The notes under the pieces: generated by a model
What the model saw: the letters and a program-made list of their open reading frames with translations, nothing else
Told to the model about the DNA's origin: nothing
Databases searched by the model: none
Position numbers and translations under genes: made by a program
Assembly: GCF_003248605.1 (NCBI RefSeq)
Contig: NZ_QFPF01000086.1
Coordinates: 1 to 20,302, forward strand
Length of the DNA: 20,302 nt
Direction: 5' to 3'
Source: Microbacterium sp.
GTDB lineage: Bacteria > Actinomycetota > Actinomycetes > Actinomycetales > Microbacteriaceae
In this document: piece by piece, positions 1-7,055 of the stretch
Numbering within the stretch: position 1 is the first letter of the stretch
How the letters are laid out: every line of letters begins with the position of its first letter

Positions 1-268
1 ACGCGAGGGCACCCTTCGCGCCGGCGTTGCAACCGGGGCTCCAGCAGTAGACCACGATGGGCACGTCGGGATCGAACTCGGCCACACGCGCGGGGATGTC
101 ACGATAGGGCACGTGCACGGCGCCGCTGATGCGGCCCTGGCGCCACGCCTCGTCGCTGCGCACATCCACCAGCACGAAGGCGTCTCCGGCCTTCTGTGCG
201 GCGTATACGTCGGAGGCGTCGGTCTCGTGCTGGAGTTTTGCGGCGAAGTAGGACACGGCGTCGATCAT
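1..268 (-). CDS. Rhodanese-like domain protein (C-terminus outside window)
   Basis: The visible 89 residues form a single-domain rhodanese, a sulfurtransferase-type fold that carries sulfur on a cysteine persulfide. VLVDVRSDEAW (residues 32-42) is the usual strand and helix of the first half, GAVHVPY (49-55) the central motif, and YCWSPGCNAGAKGA (74-87) the active-site loop with the catalytic cysteine expected at Cys75. The ATG at 266-268 is chosen because a TAGGCT -10 box lies six bases upstream, which fits a leaderless transcript. The gene is downstream of and codirectional with qcrB but separated from it by a hairpin terminator, so it is probably its own unit. The natural substrate cannot be told from sequence. 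The end lies beyond base 1. Confidence 0.85.
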   Translation of the reverse strand, partial: MIDAVSYFAAKLQHETDASDVYAAQKAGDAFVLVDVRSDEAWRQGRISGAVHVPYRDIPARVAEFDPDVPIVVYCWSPGCNAGAKGALA

Positions 269-274
269 GATCCG

Positions 275-280
275 AGCCTA
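275..280 (-). promoter_or_regulatory. Putative -10 box of leaderless rhodanese promoter
   Basis: On the minus strand TAGGCT is followed by six bases (CGGATC) and then the ATG of the rhodanese gene. This matches the actinobacterial TANNNT -10 element at the spacing expected when transcription begins at the start codon. There is no Shine-Dalgarno sequence between the two. Inference from pattern only. Confidence 0.5.
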
Positions 281-405
281 GAAGCGCGCGGAACGACGGC
301 CGAGACCAAAGACCGCCACCTTTCGGCGTGTTCCTGCCGAATGGCCAGCTGGTCAAGGCTGCGGCGGCCCGGTAGGGCGGGGGTGCGCGCGTCGCCCATG
401 ACAAA

Positions 406-437
406 GGCCCCGCGCGAACCGGAGTTCGCACGGGGCC
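406..437 (-). terminator. Hairpin terminator after qcrB
   Basis: A GC-rich hairpin: GGCCCCG (406-412) pairs with CGGGGCC (431-437) and GCGAAC (414-419) with GTTCGC (424-429), with one C/A internal mismatch and a CGGA loop. It begins 14 bases after the qcrB stop on the minus strand and is followed there by a short T-rich run (TTTGT). It probably ends the ctaE-qcrCAB transcript before the rhodanese promoter. Confidence 0.75.
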
Positions 438-451
438 CTGTGAAGCGGCGC

Positions 452-2168
452 TCAGTCGTTGTCGGACGGACGCTTCTTCGGAGTCTTCTTCTCTTCGACC
501 TCCGGCGCGACGACCGTGGTGGGTCGCACGGCGGTCTCGTGCAGGCGCTGGGTCTGGTCGGCCACGAGCGGAGCGTCGGGAGCCCCGGCGCGGTCGTGCG
601 CGCCCTGGATCTCGGCGGTCTCTTCTTCGGCGATGTGGTCGAGGGCGTGGTGCTGGTGCGCCAGCGCCGCATCGACCTCGGACTGCGTGACGGGCGTCAG
701 GCGGTCCTCGAACAACCAGCGGGAGAGCGACGCGCGCACGTTCTGGTGCCAGGGGATCCGTCCCTGCGCGTTCGGACGAACGACCAACGGTTCGTTCGTC
801 TCGTAGGAGACGAGCTTCCAGCGCTCGTACTCGTCGACGGGCTGGTATGCGCTTGGTGATGACGTACGCCAGGATCGGCCCGACGATGAGCGAGGCCTGC
901 AGCGTGTGGATCACTCCCTCCATCGTCAGCCAGAAGTGCGTGGCGATGATGTCGGACGAGGCGGCGGCCCACAGTACCGCGTAGAAGGTGACACCGGCGG
1001 CGCCGATGGCGGTGCGGGTGGCGGCGTTGCGGGGGCGCTGCGCGATGTGGTGCTCGCGCTTGTCGCCCGTGATCCACGCCTCGATGAAGGGGTAGATCGC
1101 GACGAGCACGATGAACAGACCCAGCACCGCGAGCGGGATGATGATGTTCCACGACCAGGTGCGGTCGAGGAAGACCGTCTCGAGGTGCGGGGGCACGAGT
1201 CGCAGCGCGCCATCGGCGAAGCCGATGTACCAGTCGGGCTGGGTGCCGGCGGAGACGGGGGAGGGGTCGTAGGGGCCGTAGTTCCAGATCGGGTTGATCT
1301 GGAACAGCGATGCGACCAGGACGATGACGCCGAAGGTGATGAAGAAGAAGCCACCCATCTTGGACATGTAGACCGGCATCATCGGGTAGCCGACCACGTT
1401 GTCGTTCGTGCGGCCGGGGCCCGCGAACTGGGTGTGCTTGTTGACGATCATCAGGAGCAGGTGGACGGCGATCAGCGCGACGACGAGGGCCGGGAGGATC
1501 AGGATGTGCAGCACGTACAGGCGGCCGACGATCTCCGTGCCGGGGAACTCTCCACCGAACAGCAGGAACGAGGTCCACGTGCCGATCAGGGGGATCCCCT
1601 TGATCATGCCGTCGATGATGCGCAGGCCGTTGCCCGAGAGCAGGTCGTCGGGAAGCGAGTAACCGGTGAAGCCCTCGGCCATCGCCAGGACGAATAGGAC
1701 GAAGCCGATCACCCAGTTCAGCTCGCGGGGCTTGCGGAAGGCTCCCGTGAAGAAGACGCGCAGCATATGCACGCCGATGCCGGCCACGAAGATCAGTGCG
1801 GCCCAGTGGTGGATCTGACGGACGAGAAGCCCGCCGCGCAGATCGAACGAGATGTGGAGCGTTGACTCCATGGCCGCCGACATCGGGATGCCGCGCATCG
1901 GCGCCCAGGAGCCGTTGTAGTGGGTCTCGACCATCGACGCCTGGAAGAAGAACGTGAGGAACGTTCCGGAGATCAGGACGACGACGAAGCTCCACAGGGC
2001 GATCTCGCCGAGCATGAACGACCAGTGGTCGGGGAAGATCTTGCGACCGAGCTCTTTGACCAGCCCGGAGATGCTGGTGCGCTCATCGATGTAGTTCGCT
2101 GTGGCGCCGACGAAGCGACCGCCCAGGGGCGGCTGCTTCGGTTCGCTCTTCGCGGTTGCGGTGCTCAA
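452..2168 (-). pseudogene. qcrB: Cytochrome bc1 complex cytochrome b subunit QcrB, frameshifted by apparent internal deletion
   Basis: Cytochrome b of the actinobacterial bc1 (menaquinol:cytochrome c reductase) complex, a membrane protein carrying two b haems. It starts at a TTG (2166-2168) that overlaps the qcrA TGA, giving MSTATAKSEP. The first 441 residues are intact: membrane helices, paired haem-ligand histidines in RQIHHWAALIFVAGIGVHML and in the VLHIL-to-AVHLLL helix, the quinol-site region around PDWY, and a long C-terminal helix bundle ending at AYVITKRI. The frame then breaks at about 842-848. The QcrB C-terminal tail resumes in another frame at QPVDEYERWKLVSYETNEPL and runs 130 residues to a TGA at 452-454. 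From memory of the family, roughly 30 residues normally lie between ITKRI and this tail, so a deletion of about 100 bases (length 2 modulo 3) is likely. The codon at the break, ATA, is rare in such DNA. It could be a true mutation or an assembly error. Without correction the frame would run on to about base 99 as nonsense. Confidence 0.85.
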
Positions 2169-3220
2169 TGACGCTCCCAGAAACTCGGACCGACGGGTTC
2201 GGTGAAGTCGCTCTGCGCGATGAGGTATCCCTCGTCGTCGACGGCGATGGGCAGCTGCGGCAGCGCACGGGCGGCGGGGCCGAAGATGACCGCAGCGCCA
2301 CGCGACACGTCGAACTGCGACTGATGGCAGGGGCAGAGCAGGTGATGGGTCTGCTGCTCGTAGAGCGCGACGGGGCATCCGACGTGCGTGCACACCTTGG
2401 AGTACGCGACGATGCCGTCATACGACCAGGACGCGCGCTCCTCGGTCTCGACGAGCTGCTCGGGCAGCAGACGCATGAGCAGGACGATCGCCTTCGCCTT
2501 CTCCTCGAGGTACCCCTCGTCGTGCCCGAGCTCCGCGAGGGGTTCGGGGATGACGTGGAATGCCGAGCCCAGCGTGACATCGGCCGCGCGGATCGGGGTT
2601 CCCGTGGGATCGAGGGCGAGGCGCATGCCCGGCTCCCACATCGTGTGGCTGAGCAGCTCGACGGGGTTCTCGCCCTGCGGCGCGAGTCCGCGGAAGAGGA
2701 CGATGCCGGGGGCGACGGAGGCGACCAGCGCGGCGATGAGCGAGTTGCGGATCATCGCTCGGCGTCCGAACCCGGACTCGTCATTGGCGGCCGAGAAGGC
2801 GGCGACGGCGCCCGCACGCGTCGACTCGCGCCCACGCGTGGGGTGCCGCGCCTCGATGTGCTCGGTGTCGGCCATGACTGCTTTGGACCAGTGGATGGCG
2901 CCGACACCGATGGCCAGCAGCGCCAGGGCGATGCCCAGGCCGATGAAGAGGTTGTTGTCGCGGATCGATGCGACCTCGCCGTCCTCGATCGGGAACAGGA
3001 AGTACGCGGCGATCGCCCAGATGCTGCCTGCCACCGAGAGATAGAACAGGCCGTACACGGTGCGCACGGCGAGGCGCATCTTGTTCGGGTCCTGATCGGT
3101 GACGCGCGTCCGGTGGGGCGGCAGGCCCGGGTTGCGCACGGGATCGCTCACGGCAACGGCGAGGCCCGATGAGGGAGCGGGTCCCCGATCGTGCTCCGGT
3201 GCCTCGATCTCGTTAGCCAT
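2165..3220 (-). CDS. qcrA: Cytochrome bc1 complex Rieske iron-sulfur subunit QcrA
   Basis: Rieske 2Fe-2S protein of the bc1 complex, taking electrons from menaquinol to cytochrome c1. It is 351 residues and has three N-terminal membrane helices (about 53-75, 92-112, 160-178), the actinobacterial arrangement, where other bacteria have one. The cluster motifs are CTHVGC (277-282) and CPCHQS (296-301). By family knowledge the cluster ligands are Cys277, His279, Cys296 and His299, with a disulfide between Cys282 and Cys298. The ATG at 3218-3220 is preceded by GAGGAG, a good ribosome binding site. The TGA overlaps the TTG start of qcrB, so the two are translationally coupled. It sits between qcrC and qcrB as in Mycobacterium and Corynebacterium. 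Confidence 0.97.
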   Translation of the reverse strand: MANEIEAPEHDRGPAPSSGLAVAVSDPVRNPGLPPHRTRVTDQDPNKMRLAVRTVYGLFYLSVAGSIWAIAAYFLFPIEDGEVASIRDNNLFIGLGIALALLAIGVGAIHWSKAVMADTEHIEARHPTRGRESTRAGAVAAFSAANDESGFGRRAMIRNSLIAALVASVAPGIVLFRGLAPQGENPVELLSHTMWEPGMRLALDPTGTPIRAADVTLGSAFHVIPEPLAELGHDEGYLEEKAKAIVLLMRLLPEQLVETEERASWSYDGIVAYSKVCTHVGCPVALYEQQTHHLLCPCHQSQFDVSRGAAVIFGPAARALPQLPIAVDDEGYLIAQSDFTEPVGPSFWERH

Positions 3221-3258
3221 GGTGCTCCTCGTACTCAGAAGTTCTCGATGCGACGGGG

Positions 3259-4053
3259 TCAGTTGGACTTGGCCGTGATCCACACGGTGAACGCGACCAG
3301 CGCGCCGATTCCGAAGATCCAGATGAACAGGCCCTCGGACACGGGACCGAGCGAGCCGAGCGTGAAGCCGCCCGCGCCGGAGTTGCGTTCCATCCACAGC
3401 AGCGACGAGATGATGTCGCGCTTGTCTTCGGGGGAGAGGTTCAGGTCGTTGAAGACCGGCATGTTCTGCGGACCGGTGACCATCGCCGCGTAGATGTGGC
3501 GGGGGTCGACACCCACGAGCGAGGGGGCGTACTTGCCCTCGGTGAGGGCGCCGCCGGCTGCGGCGACGTTGTGGCACATCGCGCAGTTGATGCGGAAGAG
3601 CTCGGCTCCGTGGGCGACGTCGCCTTCGCCGTCGAGAACCTCGCCGCTGGCGATCTCGGGGCCCGGGGCGATGGACTGCACGTAGGCCGCCATCGCCGCG
3701 ATCTGCTCGTCGGTGAACTGCACCGGCTTCTGCGGCGCCTGCGGTCCCTGCATCTGCAGGGGCATACGGCCAGTGGCGACCTGGAAGTCGACGGCCATGG
3801 CGCCGACACCGTACAGGCTGGGTCCGTTCTCGGTGCCCTGCAGGTCGAGACCGTGACAGGTGGCACAGTTGGCCTGGAAGAGCTTCTCGCCGTCGTCGAC
3901 GGTGAGCGTCTGCGTGGCGACCTCGGGCGTCGAGGCCATCGCGGCGGACGCCCCGGCGTAGAGGCCACCCGTCAGCAGCAGACCGATTCCGATCAGGCCG
4001 GCGGCGGCGAGGGGGCTGCGCCGACCGCTGCGGCGTTTCTTCTCACGAGGCAT
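3259..4053 (-). CDS. qcrC: Cytochrome bc1 complex dihaem cytochrome c subunit QcrC
   Basis: Dihaem c-type cytochrome (cytochrome cc) that links the bc1 complex directly to the aa3 oxidase in actinobacteria, which lack soluble cytochrome c. It is 264 residues: a basic N-terminus with KKRRSGRR, a membrane or export segment (about 15-40), haem site CATCH (63-67), haem site CAMCH (157-161), and a C-terminal membrane anchor (about 242-260). Conserved MPLQMQ and MPVF contain methionines that could serve as axial ligands. It starts at ATG 4051-4053, 19 bases after the ctaE stop. The ribosome binding site is weak (GCGGAA about ten bases upstream). The gene is intact. Confidence 0.96.
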   Translation of the reverse strand: MPREKKRRSGRRSPLAAAGLIGIGLLLTGGLYAGASAAMASTPEVATQTLTVDDGEKLFQANCATCHGLDLQGTENGPSLYGVGAMAVDFQVATGRMPLQMQGPQAPQKPVQFTDEQIAAMAAYVQSIAPGPEIASGEVLDGEGDVAHGAELFRINCAMCHNVAAAGGALTEGKYAPSLVGVDPRHIYAAMVTGPQNMPVFNDLNLSPEDKRDIISSLLWMERNSGAGGFTLGSLGPVSEGLFIWIFGIGALVAFTVWITAKSN

Positions 4054-4072
4054 GGCGAGGGGGTTCCGCTTT

Positions 4073-4705
4073 CTATTTCAGGAAGTAGATGACGGCGAAC
4101 AGGGCGATCCAGACCACGTCGACGAAGTGCCAGTAGTACGACACGACGATGGCGCTGGTGGCCTCCTTGTGGCCGAAGTTGCGCACGGCGTAGGCGCGAC
4201 CGATGACGAGCAGGAACGCGACGAGTCCGCCGGTGACGTGCAGGGCGTGGAAGCCCGTCGTCAGGTAGAACGCCGACGCGTAAGAGTCCGCCTCGATGGG
4301 CATGCCCTCCGTGATGAGCGTGGCGTACTCCCACACCTGACCGGAGACGAAGATCGCGCCCAGGATGAAGGTGAGGAAGAACCACTCGACCATTCCCCAG
4401 CCGAACAGCCCGCGCTTCTTCGCGGAGTACGGCTGGAAGCGCTCCGCGGCGAAGACGCCCATCTGGCATGTCACCGACGACAGCACCAGGATGATCGTGT
4501 TCACGAGCGCGAACGGAACGTTCAGCAGCTCGGTGCGCTCGGCCCACAGATCGGGGGAGGTGTTGCGCAGAGTGAAGTAGATGGCGAAGAGCCCGGCGAA
4601 GAACATGACTTCGCTGCCGAGCCACACGATGGTGCCGACGGCCACCGGATCAGGCCGTTTGATGGTCCTCGCCGCCGGGGCATAGGTCGCTGAGGTGGTC
4701 GTCAC
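4073..4705 (-). CDS. ctaE: Cytochrome c oxidase subunit III
   Basis: Subunit III of the aa3-type cytochrome c oxidase, a membrane protein that stabilises the catalytic subunit. It shows family hallmarks: [20 protein letters not shown] in the first helix, [31 protein letters not shown], and the closing [21 protein letters not shown] with the conserved WHFVDVVW. Five helices are visible, the usual short actinobacterial form of about 200 residues. I prefer the GTG at 4703-4705 (210 aa, [14 protein letters not shown]) because a CATAAT -10 box lies seven bases upstream, fitting a leaderless start. An ATG at 4712-4714 in frame would add three residues. It is first in the ctaE-qcrCAB operon and divergent from trpD, a conserved actinobacterial arrangement. 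Confidence 0.95.
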   Translation of the reverse strand: MTTTSATYAPAARTIKRPDPVAVGTIVWLGSEVMFFAGLFAIYFTLRNTSPDLWAERTELLNVPFALVNTIILVLSSVTCQMGVFAAERFQPYSAKKRGLFGWGMVEWFFLTFILGAIFVSGQVWEYATLITEGMPIEADSYASAFYLTTGFHALHVTGGLVAFLLVIGRAYAVRNFGHKEATSAIVVSYYWHFVDVVWIALFAVIYFLK

Positions 4706-4712
4706 GTTCACC

Positions 4713-4718
4713 ATTATG
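4713..4718 (-). promoter_or_regulatory. Putative -10 box for ctaE-qcrCAB
   Basis: Minus-strand CATAAT differs from TATAAT by one base and ends seven bases before the preferred GTG start of ctaE. No clear -35 was found. If real, the respiratory operon transcript is leaderless and the upstream ATG, which overlaps this box, is not the start. Confidence 0.4.
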
Positions 4719-4774
4719 GCCGATGCTCGGGCTGCGAGATCGCATGGGCGGGTATCGATTTGGCCGCGTTGAAA

Positions 4775-4790
4775 CTTAGGATCACCTAAG
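4775..4790. promoter_or_regulatory. Perfect palindrome between ctaE and trpD (possible operator)
   Basis: CTTAGGATCACCTAAG has perfect six-base arms (CTTAGG / CCTAAG) around ATCA. It lies in the divergent promoter region, about 57 bases upstream of the ctaE -10 and 46 upstream of the trpD -10. TTAGG-N4-CCTAA also occurs inside the DtxR/IdeR iron-box consensus, and 13 of 19 positions match that consensus here. An iron- or redox-linked operator for the haem-rich operon is conceivable. The run TTAGGATCACCT recurs with one change at 4835-4846 at the trpD promoter. Confidence 0.45.
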
Positions 4791-4835
4791 AACGCGCGTG
4801 GAATCACCCCCGCATTCCCCCTGCGTACGCCTCGT

Positions 4836-4841
4836 TAGGAT
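4836..4841 (+). promoter_or_regulatory. Putative -10 box of leaderless trpD promoter
   Basis: TAGGAT is followed by seven bases (CGCCTGT) and the ATG of trpD. There is no Shine-Dalgarno sequence, which favours a leaderless transcript. Confidence 0.5.
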
Positions 4842-4848
4842 CGCCTGT

Positions 4849-5907
4849 ATGAGTGACGCCCCGACCTGGCCGGACCTGATAGCGAACCTTCTCGAGGGGC
4901 GCGATCTCCCCGTGTCGGAGGCGACGTGGGCCATGGCGCAGGTGATGACGGGCGAGACGACGCCGTCGCAGCTGGCGGGGTTCCTCATTGCCCTGCGCGC
5001 CAAGGGTGAGACCGTGGACGAGATCGTCGGATTCCGTGACGCCATCCTGGATGCCGCGCTGCCGCTCGATGTCTCCGCCGACGCCCTCGACATCGTGGGC
5101 ACCGGCGGGGACCGCTTCGGGACGGTGAACGTCTCGACGATGGCATCTGTCGTGGCGGCAGCATCCGGGGTCCCCGTCATCAAGCACGGCAACAGGGCCG
5201 CCAGCAGCGCCTCGGGCTCGTCCGACGTGCTGGGAGCGCTCGGTGTGCCGATCTCGCTCACGCCGCAGGCGGTGGCCGAGACGCTCCGCCGCACGGGGAT
5301 CACCTTCGTGTTCGCGGGCGGTTTCCATCCCGGGTTCGCGCACGCCGCGGCGACGCGCCGCGAGCTGGGCGTGCCCACCGTCTTCAACTTCCTGGGTCCC
5401 CTGTGCAACCCCGCGCGGGCGGAGGCGAACGCCGTGGGCGTCGCCCACCTCGACCGCGTACCCCTCATCACCGGCGTGTTCCGCACGCGGGGCGCGACGG
5501 CGCTGGTCTTCCGAGGGGACGACGGATTGGATGAGTTGACCACGACGGGGCACTCCCACATCTGGGAGGTCTCCCGCGGTGACATCCACGAGCACGACCT
5601 GGATCCGCGCGACCTGGGAATCCCCCGCGCGCGCATGGATCAGCTGCGCGGGGGCGACCCCGCGCACAACGCCGAGGTGGTGAGACGGGTGCTCGGGGGC
5701 GAGACCGGCGCTGTGCGCGACATCGTGCTGCTGAACGCCGCGGCGGGTCTCGTGGCCTACCGGCTCTCGCACGACGCCGCCCAGGCTCAGCGCCCCATCG
5801 TCGAGCGCCTCGCCGAGGAGCGCGACCGCGCCGCGGCCGCGATCGATTCGGGTGCGGCCGCCGCCAAACTCACCCAGTGGATCGAGGTCTCGCGAGAGCT
5901 CGGCTGA
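4849..5907 (+). CDS. trpD: Anthranilate phosphoribosyltransferase
   Basis: Second step of tryptophan biosynthesis: transfers phosphoribose from PRPP to anthranilate, in the cytoplasm. It is 352 residues, normal for TrpD. The PRPP-binding GTGGD (84-88), NVSTMAS (94-100) and KHGNRAASS (112-120) are present, as are GVRFxF-type core strands and HPGFAHAAATRRELG with the anthranilate-contacting arginine region. VFRGDDGLDEL is also typical. The ATG at 4849 is favoured over upstream frame extension to 4798 because the -10 box TAGGAT lies just before it. It stands alone here, away from other trp genes, next to ctaE as in Mycobacterium tuberculosis. Confidence 0.97.
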   Translation: MSDAPTWPDLIANLLEGRDLPVSEATWAMAQVMTGETTPSQLAGFLIALRAKGETVDEIVGFRDAILDAALPLDVSADALDIVGTGGDRFGTVNVSTMASVVAAASGVPVIKHGNRAASSASGSSDVLGALGVPISLTPQAVAETLRRTGITFVFAGGFHPGFAHAAATRRELGVPTVFNFLGPLCNPARAEANAVGVAHLDRVPLITGVFRTRGATALVFRGDDGLDELTTTGHSHIWEVSRGDIHEHDLDPRDLGIPRARMDQLRGGDPAHNAEVVRRVLGGETGAVRDIVLLNAAAGLVAYRLSHDAAQAQRPIVERLAEERDRAAAAIDSGAAAAKLTQWIEVSRELG

Positions 5908-5945
5908 CGCCCGCGCCCGCCCTGCGCGGGGTGCTGCGCCCGGCG

Positions 5946-5951
5946 TAGGGT
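5946..5951 (+). promoter_or_regulatory. Putative -10 box of leaderless HhH-PHP gene promoter
   Basis: TAGGGT is followed by six bases (GGCCGC) and the GTG at 5958. It lies 38 bases after the trpD stop, so this gene can be expressed independently of trpD. Confidence 0.5.
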
Positions 5952-5957
5952 GGCCGC

Positions 5958-6956
5958 GTGGATCCCGCAGACGCCCTCGCCGAGATCGCGACGCTGCTCG
6001 AGCGGGAGCGTGCTTCGCGATACCGATCCAAGGCCTTCCGTGCGGCTGCGGCGGCCATCGCCGGCCTCGACGCGGCGGTCCTGCACGATCCCGCGCGACT
6101 GCGGCGCGTGGCGGGCGTCGGCGATTCCTCGTTCGCGGTCATCACCCAGGCGCTGGCGGGTCGCGTGCCGGACTACCTGCTCGAGCTGCGGGAGCGCTAC
6201 GACGTCCCTGCGGCCGGGTCGGCCCTGCGCGTGCTGCTGCGCGGCGATCTGCACACGCACAGCGAGTGGTCCGACGGGCTCGCACCGATCGAGCTGATGG
6301 TGGGCGAGGCTCGACGGCTCGGTCACGAGTACACGGCACTCACCGACCACTCGCCGCGACTGCGCGTGGCGAACGGTCTGAGCGCCGAGCGCCTGCGCGC
6401 GCAGCTCGAGATCCTGCCTCGGTTCTCGGACGACGGCTTCACGCTGCTGTCGGGGATCGAGGTCGACATCCTCGACGACGGGACGCTCGACCAGACCGAG
6501 GAGCTGCTCGGCGAGCTCGACGTCGTCGTCGCCTCGGTGCATTCGAAGCTGCGCATGGATGCCGACGCCATGACGCGCCGCATGGTCGCGGCGGTTCGGA
6601 ACCCGCGTGTGAACGTGCTGGGGCACGTGACCGGTCGCCTCGTCGAGGGTGCACGCGGAACGCGTCCGCCGTCGGAGTTCGACGCGCGCGCCGTGTTCGA
6701 GGCGTGCGCGGCCCACGACACGGCGGTCGAGATCAACTCGCGTCCCGAGCGCCAGGATCCACCCGATGACCTGCTCGCGCTGGCGGTGGAGGTGGGCTGC
6801 CTGTTCGCGATCGACTCGGATGCGCACGCACCGGGTCAGCTCTCCCTGCTCGACTACGGCGCTGCGCGCGCGGAGGCCGCCGGTGTGCCCGCCGATCGGA
6901 TCGTGACGACATGGCCGCGGGCACGCCTACAGGCATGGGCGCGGCCCGGCGGCTGA
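5958..6956 (+). CDS. PHP-domain phosphoesterase with N-terminal PolX-like HhH segment
   Basis: A 332-residue protein. Residues 1-80 resemble the helical 8-kDa/HhH region of family X DNA polymerases (RYRSKAFRAAAAAI, then RRVAGVGDSSFAVI). Residues 93-325 are a PHP metal-dependent phosphoesterase domain: DLHTHSEWSDG (97-107), LTDHS (128-132), GIEVDIL (166-172), ASVHSKL (192-198), LGHVTGR (221-227), DSDAHAP (286-292). The histidines and acids that bind the metals in PHP proteins are all present. The nucleotidyltransferase palm that PolX carries between these parts is missing, so this is not a polymerase. A role in nucleic-acid or nucleotide phosphate hydrolysis is plausible. Histidinol phosphatase is less likely given the HhH segment. 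GTG start supported by the upstream -10 box. Confidence 0.85.
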   Translation: MDPADALAEIATLLERERASRYRSKAFRAAAAAIAGLDAAVLHDPARLRRVAGVGDSSFAVITQALAGRVPDYLLELRERYDVPAAGSALRVLLRGDLHTHSEWSDGLAPIELMVGEARRLGHEYTALTDHSPRLRVANGLSAERLRAQLEILPRFSDDGFTLLSGIEVDILDDGTLDQTEELLGELDVVVASVHSKLRMDADAMTRRMVAAVRNPRVNVLGHVTGRLVEGARGTRPPSEFDARAVFEACAAHDTAVEINSRPERQDPPDDLLALAVEVGCLFAIDSDAHAPGQLSLLDYGAARAEAAGVPADRIVTTWPRARLQAWARPGG

Positions 6957-6970
6957 CCCGCGTTTCGCCG

Positions 6971-7020
6971 GGCTCAGTGCGGGCTCGACGGGCTCAGCGC
7001 GGGCTCGACGGGCTCAGCGG
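6971..7020. repeat. 20-bp tandem repeat, 2.5 copies
   Basis: GGCTCAGTGCGGGCTCGACG (6971-6990) and GGCTCAGCGCGGGCTCGACG (6991-7010) differ at one base and are followed by a half copy GGCTCAGCGG. The repeat lies between the PHP gene stop and the MFS promoter and contains no gene. It could arise by slippage. A role in termination is possible but not shown. Confidence 0.8.
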
Positions 7021-7043
7021 GCGTTGCGCGTCGGCGCGCTCCG

Positions 7044-7049
7044 TAGACT
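7044..7049 (+). promoter_or_regulatory. Putative -10 box of leaderless MFS transporter promoter
   Basis: TAGACT is followed by six bases (GAGTCG) and the GTG at 7056. This supports that start over internal alternatives. Confidence 0.5.
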
Positions 7050-7055
7050 GAGTCG

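Noticed and set aside
99..451. C-terminal extension of QcrB in its original frame
   Set aside because: After the break the text is Arg/Pro-rich and unrelated to QcrB, while the true tail is readable in another frame and ends at 452. The extension also runs through the terminator and the rhodanese gene.
113..859. Plus-strand 248-codon frame opposite qcrB and the rhodanese gene
   Set aside because: Antisense shadow. It contains no recognisable domain and crosses a terminator hairpin.
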